From NCBI GenBank assembly GCA_947496705.1, contig CANMDW010000023.1:1-64000 (forward strand): a DNA stretch of 64,000 nt, in the 5' to 3' direction. The notes beneath the pieces were generated by a model. It saw only the letters and a program-made list of their open reading frames with translations. It was not told where the DNA came from and did no database searches. Origin of the DNA: an uncultured Aquimarina sp. GTDB taxonomy: Bacteria > Bacteroidota > Bacteroidia > Flavobacteriales > Flavobacteriaceae. Made by a program: the position numbers and the translations under genes. Position 1 is the stretch's first letter; each line of letters begins with the position of its first letter. Of the stretch, positions 1 to 8,347 are shown piece by piece.

Positions 1-80
1 TTACCATTCCGAACAGAGTAGTTAAGCCCGTTAGCGCCAATGGTACTGCAATCCGTGGGAGAGTAGGTCACCGCCTTGTT
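1..80 (+). rRNA. rrf: 5S ribosomal RNA, 3' portion (partial)
   Basis: The first ~80 bases match the conserved 3' two-thirds of bacterial 5S rRNA: the loop C region around CCGAACAGAGTAGTTAAGCC, then GTGGGAGAGTAGGTCACCGCC near the 3' end. The 5' part lies before the window, so this is the tail of an rRNA operon. The exact 3' end is uncertain by a few bases. A strong terminator follows at 103. Confidence 0.93.
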
Positions 81-102
81 TACCTGCCAAAAGGTAGGTT
101 TG

Positions 103-134
103 AAGTCCTTCACAATATTGTGAAGGACTTTTTT
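103..134 (+). terminator. Rho-independent terminator of the rRNA operon
   Basis: A perfect inverted repeat (arms 103-116 and 117-130; effective stem AGTCCTTCAC/GTGAAGGACT with an AATATT loop) runs straight into a T run. It lies about 25 bp after the 5S rRNA end, as expected for an rRNA operon terminator. Confidence 0.9.
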
Positions 135-360
135 ATGTTACTCTAGCCTCTTCCCCTAAAAATGTTTTGTTTAGAACCTCATACGAATTGTAAATATGGG
201 CTTTTATGGCTATAATTTTTTGGTACTTCACTCATTGTATAGATCATTTATTTTATTAAGACTTTGTGAATTTTCCCTGTTTTTTTGAATTAGATAATGC
301 AACACTTATATTACTATTTAATCAGAAAATTCTTTATAACTTTATACAAATTCTTTAAAT

Positions 361-1629
361 GTGTATGCTATTATTGACTGTAACAGCTTTTATGTTTCTT
401 GTGAACGATCTTTTAGACCAGATTTAAGAAATAAGCCTGTTGTAGTACTTTCTAATAATGACGGTTGTGTAGTTTCAAGAAGTGCTGAAGCAAAAAAGCT
501 TGGCATTCCTATGGCTGCACCTGCATTTAAGTATAAAGATCTTTTTGAAAACTCTAAAGTTCATGTTTTTTCTTCTAATTATTCGCTGTATGGTGACATG
601 AGTACTCGGGTGATGAGTATTTTAGACTCTTTTTCACCAGAAGTAGAAGTGTACAGTATTGATGAAGCTTTTGTAAAACTACCAAAACAGATTAACGGTT
701 TTAAATCGTTTGGTATAAAAATCAAGAGTACTATCTTTCAATATACAGATATACCTACAAGTATAGGAATAGCTAATACTAAAGCTTTAGCTAAAGTGGC
801 GAATCATGTTGCTAAAAAATTTCAGGATAAAACCGGTGGAGTTTATGTGATCGATTCTGAAGAAAAAAGGATTAAAACTTTACAATGGACTGCAATTAAT
901 AGGGTATGGGGAATAGGGGCTGGTAATAGCAAAAGACTAAAAGATAAAGGAGTGAAGACTGCTTATGACTTTACGATGCTTGATGATGATTGGGTGCAGA
1001 AGTATATGACAATTACCGGACTTCGCCTAAAAAAAGATTTATGTGGAGAACCTACTTTAGCACTTGATGAGTTAAAGAATAAAAAAGCTATTGCTACTAC
1101 AAGAAGTTTTGAATACACATTTTCTGATTTTGAAAACCTGAGAGAGCGCATTTCTACATTTGCTTATAGTTGTGCAGAAAAGCTTCGAAAACAAAGATCT
1201 TCATGTATCATGCTTTATGTTTTTTTAAGAAGTAATAAGCATAAAAAAGGCGCTCTGCAATATAGAGGAGGTAAAGTCATTAATTTGCCTTTTGCAACAG
1301 ATTCTACTTTAGTTATCGTAAAATATGCTATAAAAGCTTTAAAAGACATCTATAAACCAGGAATTGCATATAAAAGAGCAGGTGTTGTTTTGATGGGATT
1401 AAGGGCTGCAGATACTAAGCAGTTGGATTTATTTGAAAATGAAAACCCAAAACATAAACCTCTTATGAAAGTTATGGATAAACTAAACGAAAAATTTGGT
1501 GGGTATAAAATAAAAATAGCCAATCAAGATCTTGATCGAACCTGGAAAATGAAACAAGAACATCTGTCACCACAGTATACTTCAAAATTTACAGATATCA
1601 TACAAGTTAATTGTAAAGATGAATCATAA
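361..1629 (+). CDS. umuC: Y-family DNA polymerase, UmuC subunit of Pol V
   Basis: Error-prone translesion polymerase, normally active as UmuD'2C after DNA damage. The 422-aa length fits UmuC. Visible are the N-terminal catalytic motif MYAIIDCNSFYVSCER (Asp6), the YSIDEAF motif (Asp101-Glu102), a helix-hairpin-helix region near 178-200, a little-finger domain, and a C-terminal UmuC tail with a QLDLFE motif near 359-364 that resembles a beta-clamp binding site. Start is GTG at 361; no ATG gives the conserved N-terminus. The 3' end overlaps umuD by 11 bp, so the two are translationally coupled. The order umuC-umuD is the reverse of the E. coli operon. A weak TAACTTTA -7-like element lies at 337-344; I could not identify a LexA box. 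Confidence 0.95.
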   Translation: MYAIIDCNSFYVSCERSFRPDLRNKPVVVLSNNDGCVVSRSAEAKKLGIPMAAPAFKYKDLFENSKVHVFSSNYSLYGDMSTRVMSILDSFSPEVEVYSIDEAFVKLPKQINGFKSFGIKIKSTIFQYTDIPTSIGIANTKALAKVANHVAKKFQDKTGGVYVIDSEEKRIKTLQWTAINRVWGIGAGNSKRLKDKGVKTAYDFTMLDDDWVQKYMTITGLRLKKDLCGEPTLALDELKNKKAIATTRSFEYTFSDFENLRERISTFAYSCAEKLRKQRSSCIMLYVFLRSNKHKKGALQYRGGKVINLPFATDSTLVIVKYAIKALKDIYKPGIAYKRAGVVLMGLRAADTKQLDLFENENPKHKPLMKVMDKLNEKFGGYKIKIANQDLDRTWKMKQEHLSPQYTSKFTDIIQVNCKDES

Positions 1630-2050
1630 AAAGATAGAATTTTTTAAAAAAGATCAATTGGTTTATAAAGAATTTCCATTTGTGAGTGAAGGTATTTCGG
1701 CAGGGTTCCCTTCTCCGGCAGATGATTTTAAAGAACCTAGAATTAGCCTTGATAGAGAGTTGATTGATAATGAAGATGCTACTTTTTTTGCAAGAGTAAG
1801 AGGCAATTCGATGGTTAATGCAGGTTTATCTGATGGAGATCTTCTTATTATAGATAAAAGTAAAGAACCTCTTGATGACAAGATTGCGGTTTGTTTTATT
1901 GATGGAGAGTTTACAGTAAAAAGATTAAAAATAGATAAAGACTGTATATATCTTGTTCCTGAAAATGAATCTTATCAACCCATCAAAGTAACAAAAGAGA
2001 ATGATCTTATTATATGGGGTATTGTTACTTATGTTATCAAGAAATTATGA
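1619..2050 (+). CDS. umuD: UmuD-like S24 peptidase, autoproteolytic subunit of Pol V
   Basis: LexA-fold S24 serine peptidase without a DNA-binding domain (143 aa, as for UmuD). The self-cleavage site is visible as SAGFPSPADDF (Ala28-Gly29). The Ser-Lys dyad is Ser64 in RGNSM and Lys101 in GEFTVKR. In the known family, RecA filaments trigger cleavage and the trimmed UmuD' activates UmuC. The start lies inside the 3' end of umuC. No HTH is present, so it is not a LexA repressor. Confidence 0.93.
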   Translation: MNHKKIEFFKKDQLVYKEFPFVSEGISAGFPSPADDFKEPRISLDRELIDNEDATFFARVRGNSMVNAGLSDGDLLIIDKSKEPLDDKIAVCFIDGEFTVKRLKIDKDCIYLVPENESYQPIKVTKENDLIIWGIVTYVIKKL

Positions 2051-2059
2051 TATAAAAAA

Positions 2060-2082
2060 ACGACATCTATACTAGATGCCGT
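2060..2082 (-). terminator. Hairpin terminator between umuD and the convergent coiled-coil gene
   Basis: Arms ACGACATCT (2060-2068) and AGATGCCGT (2074-2082) pair with one G-U. Read on the minus strand the stem is followed by a T7 run, fitting termination of the gene ending at 2129. The plus-strand side has a weaker T stretch, so it may only partly serve umuD. Confidence 0.7.
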
Positions 2083-2128
2083 CTCTAAAAATTCTATTTT
2101 GGGGCTACAAAATAAAATTCAGTATTTA

Positions 2129-2944
2129 TTAGTTTTCCACATTATAGCTGGCAAACTGAAGCATAGCCGACTGGGTAAGTTCTTTTACTCTATTTACATA
2201 AAAAGTTTTTGTATCGTCTAGAGATTCGTTTTTTAATTCATTTTCACTACGTAGGTAATCTGCTTGTGATTCGAACCTAGATTCTTCATTTAATACAATA
2301 CTCAATTCTTGTAAAGCACTTTCTAGCTTTTGTAAAGCTTGTTCAGCTTTTGATTTCACCAAAGTTTGCTCTTTTAATTCGGCAGCGCGTTTTGCTTCAA
2401 ATTCAGCTTTTAGCCTATTTTGCGCTGCTATTTGCTGCTCGAGTTTTTGTTGTTCGATTTGTAATTGACGACGTTTTTCTTCTAATTCTTTTTGTTTGGC
2501 CGAAACTTCTTCTGTTGCTTCTGCTATTTCGTTTTGTTCCTGCTTATAAGTATCTTCTGTATATGTATAAGAATCAATGTTAGCTCGACAAAAAGTTAAC
2601 TGCTCGAGTAGGGTAGAACCCAATTCTTTTGCACGTTTTGCAAAAAATCTGCTACGTTCATAGGTATCTTGTTCTAGTGAACTCTGCATATCTACCTTGG
2701 CTTGATATGCTGTTTCATTAGCTTTCTTACAACCACATTGATCTGCTAAATTTTCTACTTTTTGAAAAGCTTCTATTGCTTTATCTGCATATTCCTGAGT
2801 ATGGAAAACATTATTTGCTCCATGTGCTTTTTTACTGTGTGAATATGCATAGCTGGCAGCCGTAAGTGCATCTTCATATACATCCTGGGCATTAAGTTGG
2901 AGAATAGAACAAGATAAAAATAAGATAAGTGTAATTCTTTTCAT
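2129..2944 (-). CDS. Secreted coiled-coil protein of unknown function
   Basis: I do not recognise a named family. The 271-aa product starts with a signal peptide ending LQLNAQ|D (residues 1-19), so it is exported. Residues ~20-130 form a helical domain with Cys-Gly-Cys at ~70. Residues ~140-210 are a highly charged Glu/Gln/Lys coiled coil (KQKELEEKRRQLQIEQQKLE), and a short helical C-terminus follows. It stands alone, convergent with umuD and with its own terminator at 2060. The coiled coil suggests a structural or scaffold role in the periplasm, which is inference. Confidence 0.75.
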   Translation of the reverse strand: MKRITLILFLSCSILQLNAQDVYEDALTAASYAYSHSKKAHGANNVFHTQEYADKAIEAFQKVENLADQCGCKKANETAYQAKVDMQSSLEQDTYERSRFFAKRAKELGSTLLEQLTFCRANIDSYTYTEDTYKQEQNEIAEATEEVSAKQKELEEKRRQLQIEQQKLEQQIAAQNRLKAEFEAKRAAELKEQTLVKSKAEQALQKLESALQELSIVLNEESRFESQADYLRSENELKNESLDDTKTFYVNRVKELTQSAMLQFASYNVEN

Positions 2945-3234
2945 TATATGGGGGCTTTTAAATCACCAAGCAATAATACAATATTTTTTACATAACATCC
3001 AAGAAAAAACGTCATTAATCGATAAAAAACGCATTTTATCTTAATTTTTACGGGTAAACCTTAGCTATGGTGATACATATCTTACTGTTTTGTAAGAATA
3101 TATGTTATTGTCTGAGCACTAATAGAACGGTAATATTCATTTAATATTTTGACATCATTTGAAAAAATATCAAATTTCATAATTCAATATATCCATTGTG
3201 TAAGTTAATTATGTATCTTACGTCTATATTGCCT

Positions 3235-3744
3235 ATGAAACAACGAATCATATCTTCGATAAATCATAATCTTAACAATGCTGTAGCTTTGTTGAAAGTA
3301 ATAGATTCAACTACATATAAGGATACCTCGGTTGGGCCATACTACTCTAGTATTGGTTCTCATATTAGACATACACTAGACTTTTTTGATTGTATAATTA
3401 GCGGATTAGATTCTAATAATATTGATTTAACAGCTCGTAAACGCGATGAGATTTTATCTACAAATAAAGAATCGGCGATAAGTTATATATATAAGCTTCA
3501 GGAAACCTTGCTTTCTTTTATTGACGTAAATACAGATTATTTGATCCATGTTACAGATGATATGGGTCAAGGAAAGATCACGGTTAATTATACTTTAGAA
3601 AGTATTCTTTTACATGCCAATAGCCATACTGTACACCATTATGCAACTATAGGGTATATTCTTAATAATTTGGGTATAGATATAAAAATTTCTGGATTTG
3701 GTTATAATCCAACGACTCCTGTCAATAAGAGAGAAGGTATTTAG
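3235..3744 (+). CDS. DinB/YfiT-fold four-helix protein
   Basis: A ~169-aa protein with the DinB-like helical bundle pattern: GSHIRHTLDFFD near the middle and HTVHHYATIGYIL near the C-terminus, placing three histidines as in the metal site of the DinB/YfiT family. Such proteins are metal-dependent transferases or hydrolases (for example thiol-S-transferases); the substrate here is unknown. The chosen start is ATG 3235 (MKQRIISSINHN). The open frame extends back to a TTG at 3196 but the added residues look untranslated. It lies downstream of the SOS polymerase genes; the family name comes from a damage-inducible Bacillus gene, but no regulatory link is visible. Confidence 0.78.
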   Translation: MKQRIISSINHNLNNAVALLKVIDSTTYKDTSVGPYYSSIGSHIRHTLDFFDCIISGLDSNNIDLTARKRDEILSTNKESAISYIYKLQETLLSFIDVNTDYLIHVTDDMGQGKITVNYTLESILLHANSHTVHHYATIGYILNNLGIDIKISGFGYNPTTPVNKREGI

Positions 3745-3755
3745 TTATAAGTATT

Positions 3756-3920
3756 TAGTGTCTGGTCGGAAATATATCACTATTAAATTTGTTTCTTTTT
3801 GCGCTATTTTTATTTGTTTTTTATCGCCTGATGCTAAGGCATCTGCGTCAAAAAAGAAAATTAAAATCCCATCAAAAATAATTCAAATTATAAAAACTGC
3901 CTATTTCCGACCAGACACTA
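3756..3920. repeat. Foldback MITE-like element, copy 1
   Basis: A 165-bp element bounded by perfect 19-bp inverted repeats (TAGTGTCTGGTCGGAAATA at 3756-3774; complement at 3902-3920). The two ~80-bp halves are imperfect reverse complements along their length, with a small hairpin GATGC/GCATC (3830-3843) at the exact centre. A second copy, about 90% identical by eye, lies at 30527-30690. A candidate 4-bp direct repeat ATTT flanks the AGTG...CACT core. A 75-codon open frame overlaps it but has no sign of being a gene. Confidence 0.85.
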
Positions 3921-3932
3921 TTTAAAGTTTTA

Positions 3933-4166
3933 CTACTTTTTTCCAAACATAGATTCCATAATAGTTTTCAATCCTTTAAAAGCCATAAATATGGCAAATC
4001 CTGCACCAATCAATCCTAAGATTAATATCGGGATGTATAATGGGTGATTTTGATTTTTAAAAGCAGAATGAATAATTACCGGACTAATAAACATAAAAAT
4101 GAGAGAGATCGCCATACGTTGTATGCCTTTACCTAATAATTCTTTATTTGTTCTTTTAGGCTCCAT
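3933..4166 (-). CDS. Small two-TM membrane protein (DUF6095-like)
   Basis: A 77-aa protein with a basic N-terminus (MEPKRTNKELLGKGIQRM) and two hydrophobic segments (~18-38 and ~43-65) ending in a charged tail, resembling the DUF6095 family of Bacteroidota. Function unknown. Its start overlaps the 3' end of murQ by 11 bp, so the two are co-transcribed and coupled. Confidence 0.75.
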   Translation of the reverse strand: MEPKRTNKELLGKGIQRMAISLIFMFISPVIIHSAFKNQNHPLYIPILILGLIGAGFAIFMAFKGLKTIMESMFGKK

Positions 4167-4965
4167 GATTAGCTATTGCATTGCGTACACTGCCATATTT
4201 TTCTAATAGGTTGGCTGCTTGTTTTTTGTCAATATCTAATTCTTCCATAATCATGCGAGTGCCACGATCTACCAATTTGTTATTGCTAAGTTGCATATCT
4301 ACCATTTTATTGCCTTTTACCCGACCTAGTTGAATCATAGTAGCCGTAGAAATCATATTCAATACCAATTTTTGCGCAGTTCCGGCTTTCATACGTGAAC
4401 TTCCGGTAACAAATTCTGGCCCAACAGTTACAACAATTGGAAATTGTGCAGTAGTAGCCAAAGGGCTTCCTTCATTACAGGTAATACAACCTGTAATAAT
4501 GTTATTCTCATTACAATACTGCAATGCCCCTATAACATAGGGAGTAGTACCCGAAGCTGCAATACCGATCACCACATCTTTTTCTGATATATGGTATTTT
4601 TTTAGATCTTTCCACCCTTGATCGATACTATCTTCTGCAAATTCTACTGCTTTTCTGATTGCATCGTCGCCTCCTGCTATTAGTCCTATTACCAAATCGT
4701 AGGAAACACCATAGGTAGGGGGGCATTCACTGGCATCAAGGATGCCTAATCGGCCACTTGTACCGGCACCGAGATAGAAGACTCTACCTCCATCATTCAA
4801 TTTTTGTACAATTTGAATAACCAAAGCTTCAATTTGCGGAATAGCTTGTTCTACCACCTCAGCAACTGTTTTGTCTTCTTTGTTAATGTTGGTAAGCAAC
4901 TCATTAACGCTCATTTTTTCTAAATGATCGTATTTTGAGGCTTGTTCTGTAGTTTTTGTAAACAT
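4156..4965 (-). CDS. murQ: N-acetylmuramic acid 6-phosphate etherase
   Basis: Cleaves the lactyl ether of MurNAc-6-phosphate to give GlcNAc-6-phosphate and D-lactate during peptidoglycan recycling; cytoplasmic. A SIS domain is visible with GAGTSGRLGILDASECPPT (residues ~67-84), in which Glu80 matches the family's catalytic acid, and GSSRMKAGTAQK typical of MurQ. The 269-aa length is slightly shorter than the ~300 of E. coli. First gene of a two-gene unit with the small membrane protein at 3933. No PTS transporter (murP) is nearby. Confidence 0.95.
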   Translation of the reverse strand: MFTKTTEQASKYDHLEKMSVNELLTNINKEDKTVAEVVEQAIPQIEALVIQIVQKLNDGGRVFYLGAGTSGRLGILDASECPPTYGVSYDLVIGLIAGGDDAIRKAVEFAEDSIDQGWKDLKKYHISEKDVVIGIAASGTTPYVIGALQYCNENNIITGCITCNEGSPLATTAQFPIVVTVGPEFVTGSSRMKAGTAQKLVLNMISTATMIQLGRVKGNKMVDMQLSNNKLVDRGTRMIMEELDIDKKQAANLLEKYGSVRNAIANHGA

Positions 4966-5025
4966 GTTTCAAAAATACTCATTTTCTCTTTTTAGAAGGC
5001 CTGTTTTTTTTAAAATGGTACAGTA

Positions 5026-5847
5026 TTATCTTTCTTCTATAGTGAATTGAAATCTGTTTGCCTGTGAAAGATTAAAATATCCCAGGGCATAGTTGTCTGG
5101 ATTTGTGGTATTAATGATATTACCGCGTAGTATTGCCGGAGGCGCCTGAAAGGGATTTCCTCCATTTTGTTCACTTTGTTCAATCAACAGATCAGCATAA
5201 TTAAAATAGCGTTCATCAATTCCTAGTATCTTAATGGTAACATCTCTTCCGACTACCATGTCCTCATAGAAATAGGAAAAATTAAAAGCTTCCCCCTGAT
5301 AAAAACGATCTTCACTTGGAAGAAATAAACTAAAATCAAAATCGAAAAGATAGAAATCATCTCTATTTCCGTCATCTGTAAAAAACACGATGATTTCGGT
5401 TTCATCACCATCAAACAGTGTGGCATCACCTTGCTGTATATTATCAATAGGAACTGTAGGAATAAGTTCTGTAGTAGCTTTGTATGTTTCGTTATCGTAG
5501 ATAACTGTTAACTCATATTGTGTGTCAAATTCAGGAATAAAATCTATAGTGCCAGAGGTATAGAATCCCGGTTCTGCTGATTCTATAAAATCAATAATGG
5601 TGTTATCATTTAAGTTTGTGATAAAAACTGTAGCACCACTTACCGTAGGAATATCTTCATCAAAAAACGGAGCCGATAAAGTGAGTCTTATACCCCCATC
5701 AATGTCAACTGGTTGTTCATCCAGGTATAATTCGAAAGAAGCATCTACCACTAATCTGGGTTCTCCATCTGGCACATCGACTTCGATTACATCTTCACAA
5801 CTTGTGAATGTAAATAGTACTGCTAGTATATAAGTTAATTTCTTCAT
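5026..5847 (-). CDS. DUF4249 family lipoprotein
   Basis: A 273-aa lipoprotein: signal peptide with lipobox FTSC (Cys17), then EDVIEVDVPDGEPRLVVDASF, the typical opening of DUF4249 proteins. The rest is predicted beta-rich. In Bacteroidota these proteins are encoded next to a TonB-dependent receptor and are thought to act as its surface-associated partner, analogous to SusD but unrelated in sequence. Here the receptor gene ends only 3 bp upstream (5851), so they form one operon. The ligand is unknown. Confidence 0.88.
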   Translation of the reverse strand: MKKLTYILAVLFTFTSCEDVIEVDVPDGEPRLVVDASFELYLDEQPVDIDGGIRLTLSAPFFDEDIPTVSGATVFITNLNDNTIIDFIESAEPGFYTSGTIDFIPEFDTQYELTVIYDNETYKATTELIPTVPIDNIQQGDATLFDGDETEIIVFFTDDGNRDDFYLFDFDFSLFLPSEDRFYQGEAFNFSYFYEDMVVGRDVTIKILGIDERYFNYADLLIEQSEQNGGNPFQAPPAILRGNIINTTNPDNYALGYFNLSQANRFQFTIEER

Positions 5848-5850
5848 TTT

Positions 5851-8238
5851 TTAGAATTTAAAATTATAAGTTACTGCCGGTATGATACCAAAAATTGATG
5901 TTCTTATAGCTTCATTCACAAAAGTATCTTCATTTCTTGTAAAAGTAATTGATGCAGCATTTCTGCGATTATAGAGGTTATAGATACTAAAGACCCATTC
6001 TCCCTGCCATTTTCTGTTTTTATTTTTTCGTGGCGTAAGGGTAGCAGAAATATCTATTCTGTGATATGCTGGTAAACGCTCACTGTTGCGCGATCCATCA
6101 AATACCGGCACCACCAATCCCTGGTATTCAAATTGACCTGTTGGGTAATTGGTAGGTTGCCCAGTTTGGAATACGAAATTAGCACCAAATTTCCACTTCT
6201 TGTTCAATTCATAACTTCCATTAAAGGATATATCATGTGTTTTATCATATGGTGTGTTATACCATTCATTGTTATTGATTCCCGGCTCTTGCGCAGTTCT
6301 TCCTGGTGTTCTCTGTTCTGATTTTGATAATGTGTAGGCTAACCAACCTTTGAATTTCCCTTCGTTTTTTCTTAATAAAAATTCTAAACCATAAGCACGG
6401 GCTTCTCCATTTAGGATATCTTGTTCTATCGCATTGTTTGCAATCAAGTTTGCACCATCTATATAATCAATGCGATTTTTGATATCCTTATAAAAAACTT
6501 CGGTTTCCAGAGAATATTTGTTATTATTAATACTTTTGAAATACCCTAAAGCATATTGATTCAACAATTGCGGTTTTATGTATTTGCCACTGGGTGCCCA
6601 GACATCCAACGGAGTGGGAGAGTTGGTGTTTGATAATAGATGTAGGTACTGTGCCATTCTATTGTAGCTAGCTTTTATTGAAGTATTATCATTAAAAGCA
6701 TAGGCCAATGCTACTCTGGGTTCCAGATTGGTAAAGGTTTCTATCTGATCGGTTCTGCTAAAATTTTCTGTACCTATCGGTTCTGCGGCTTCATAAATCT
6801 GTAATTCCTCATTAAATAAAAGCGGATTATCATCTTGATAAACATTTAGTTCATCTTGTCCTAATCTTATAAAATTACTTAGTCTAATGCCATATTGAAG
6901 TGTTAGGTTATCAGAGATCTTATGTTCTGCATCAAGATATGCCCCAAATTCATTGGCATATTTATCAATGAGTTTTTCTCTAATGATCCCCGAATCTTCG
7001 CTATTGGGTTTTATTTCACCAGGATTAAATCTGAAATAGATATTATTGATCCCATAGTTGAGTTGAAAAGTATCACTGAGATAATGTTTGAGGTCATATT
7101 TCAGATTAAAATTCCTGATTCCCGAGTTCCACTCAAAACCAACAAAATCAAGTTCTAATCCGTAGAAGTAGTCAGAATATATAAGTGATAGGTTAGAGAA
7201 TAGTTTATCTGAAAAAAGGTGATTCCATCGTAGATTAAGTACCGTATTACCATAGATGTTTTCAAAACTTTCTTCTATACCAAATACATCCCGCCCAAAA
7301 TATCCAGAGAGATATAAACTATTGTTCTCGTTAATTTTATAATTAAGTTTAGTATTTAGATCATAGAAGTATGCTACGTTGTCATTATCAAAAAGTGGTA
7401 GAAAAAGATGCGCATATGAGGCTCGGCCACCTACTAAAAAAGCTCCCCGATCTTTTTTGATTGGCCCCTCGGCCAGTAATCTACTAGATACTGCTCCTAA
7501 GCCCCCGCTCATTCTAAATTTTTTACTATTTCCTTCTTTTTGATAGATATCGAGAACCGAGGATACTCTTCCGCCATATCGTGCAGGGATTCCTCCTTTA
7601 TAGAGCTTAATATCTTTTATAGCATCTGGATTAAAAACAGAAAAAAAACCAAATAGGTGAGAGGAGTTAAAAATAGTAGCTTCGTCTAACAATATCAGAT
7701 TTTGGTCTGCAGCCCCACCTCGTACATTAAATCCCGAGGCTCCTTCACCACCACTGGTAACACCAGGTAACAGGATAATCGATTTGATGACATCGGCTTC
7801 TCCCAGAACCACAGGAATCTGTTTGATAGTGCCTGCAGTGAGCTTGTTCATACTCATTTGCGGGTTCTTTATATTCAGTTTTTCGGCTTTTTCTGTAATT
7901 ACCACTTCATCCAGCATTTCAGAAGACTCTATAAGTTGAACATTCAACTTTTTATCTTCATTCAAGTCAATTTCTTTTACAATATCTGTAAACCCCAAAT
8001 AACTGACCTGTAGTTTATATTTTCCTTGCGGAAGGGTTATCGAATAAAAACCATACTCGTTGGTTACTACTCCTTTACCTATTTCTGGAAAGATGACATT
8101 TACACCAATAAGGGTTTCATTACTGGAGCTTTCAGAAACTGTTCCACTAAGCGTGAATTTTTCTTGGCTTAACAGTGAAGAGTGCCCTAATAAGAAGAGA
8201 AATACCAGTATTACACCGGAGGATATGTTTTTTTTCAA
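5851..8238 (-). CDS. TonB-dependent receptor with CarboxypepD_reg-like N-terminus
   Basis: Outer-membrane active transporter (795 aa). In order: signal peptide (~1-25), a carboxypeptidase-regulatory-like beta domain (~30-110), a plug domain (~120-230; GEADVIKSIILLPGV and GFNVRGGAADQNLILLDEA), and a long beta-barrel ending in Phe (AVTYNFKF). The family uses TonB/ExbBD energy to import large ligands. It forms an operon with the DUF4249 lipoprotein downstream. No FecR/ECF pair adjoins it, and neighbours give no substrate. Confidence 0.93.
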   Translation of the reverse strand: MKKNISSGVILVFLFLLGHSSLLSQEKFTLSGTVSESSSNETLIGVNVIFPEIGKGVVTNEYGFYSITLPQGKYKLQVSYLGFTDIVKEIDLNEDKKLNVQLIESSEMLDEVVITEKAEKLNIKNPQMSMNKLTAGTIKQIPVVLGEADVIKSIILLPGVTSGGEGASGFNVRGGAADQNLILLDEATIFNSSHLFGFFSVFNPDAIKDIKLYKGGIPARYGGRVSSVLDIYQKEGNSKKFRMSGGLGAVSSRLLAEGPIKKDRGAFLVGGRASYAHLFLPLFDNDNVAYFYDLNTKLNYKINENNSLYLSGYFGRDVFGIEESFENIYGNTVLNLRWNHLFSDKLFSNLSLIYSDYFYGLELDFVGFEWNSGIRNFNLKYDLKHYLSDTFQLNYGINNIYFRFNPGEIKPNSEDSGIIREKLIDKYANEFGAYLDAEHKISDNLTLQYGIRLSNFIRLGQDELNVYQDDNPLLFNEELQIYEAAEPIGTENFSRTDQIETFTNLEPRVALAYAFNDNTSIKASYNRMAQYLHLLSNTNSPTPLDVWAPSGKYIKPQLLNQYALGYFKSINNNKYSLETEVFYKDIKNRIDYIDGANLIANNAIEQDILNGEARAYGLEFLLRKNEGKFKGWLAYTLSKSEQRTPGRTAQEPGINNNEWYNTPYDKTHDISFNGSYELNKKWKFGANFVFQTGQPTNYPTGQFEYQGLVVPVFDGSRNSERLPAYHRIDISATLTPRKNKNRKWQGEWVFSIYNLYNRRNAASITFTRNEDTFVNEAIRTSIFGIIPAVTYNFKF

Positions 8239-8347
8239 AAGACAATGGTTTTATCAATTAACACTTAAGTACAATCTGTAAAGAAAAAAAGATGTTATGA
8301 GTTATACAATTACACAAGAGTTAATTTTGAGTTATACTATTTTTTAA

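Noticed and set aside
3698..3925. A 75-codon frame over foldback element copy 1 (and a shorter one over copy 2)
   Set aside because: The frame differs in length between copies, the product is low-complexity, and it overlaps the end of the DinB-fold gene. It is a by-product of the element.
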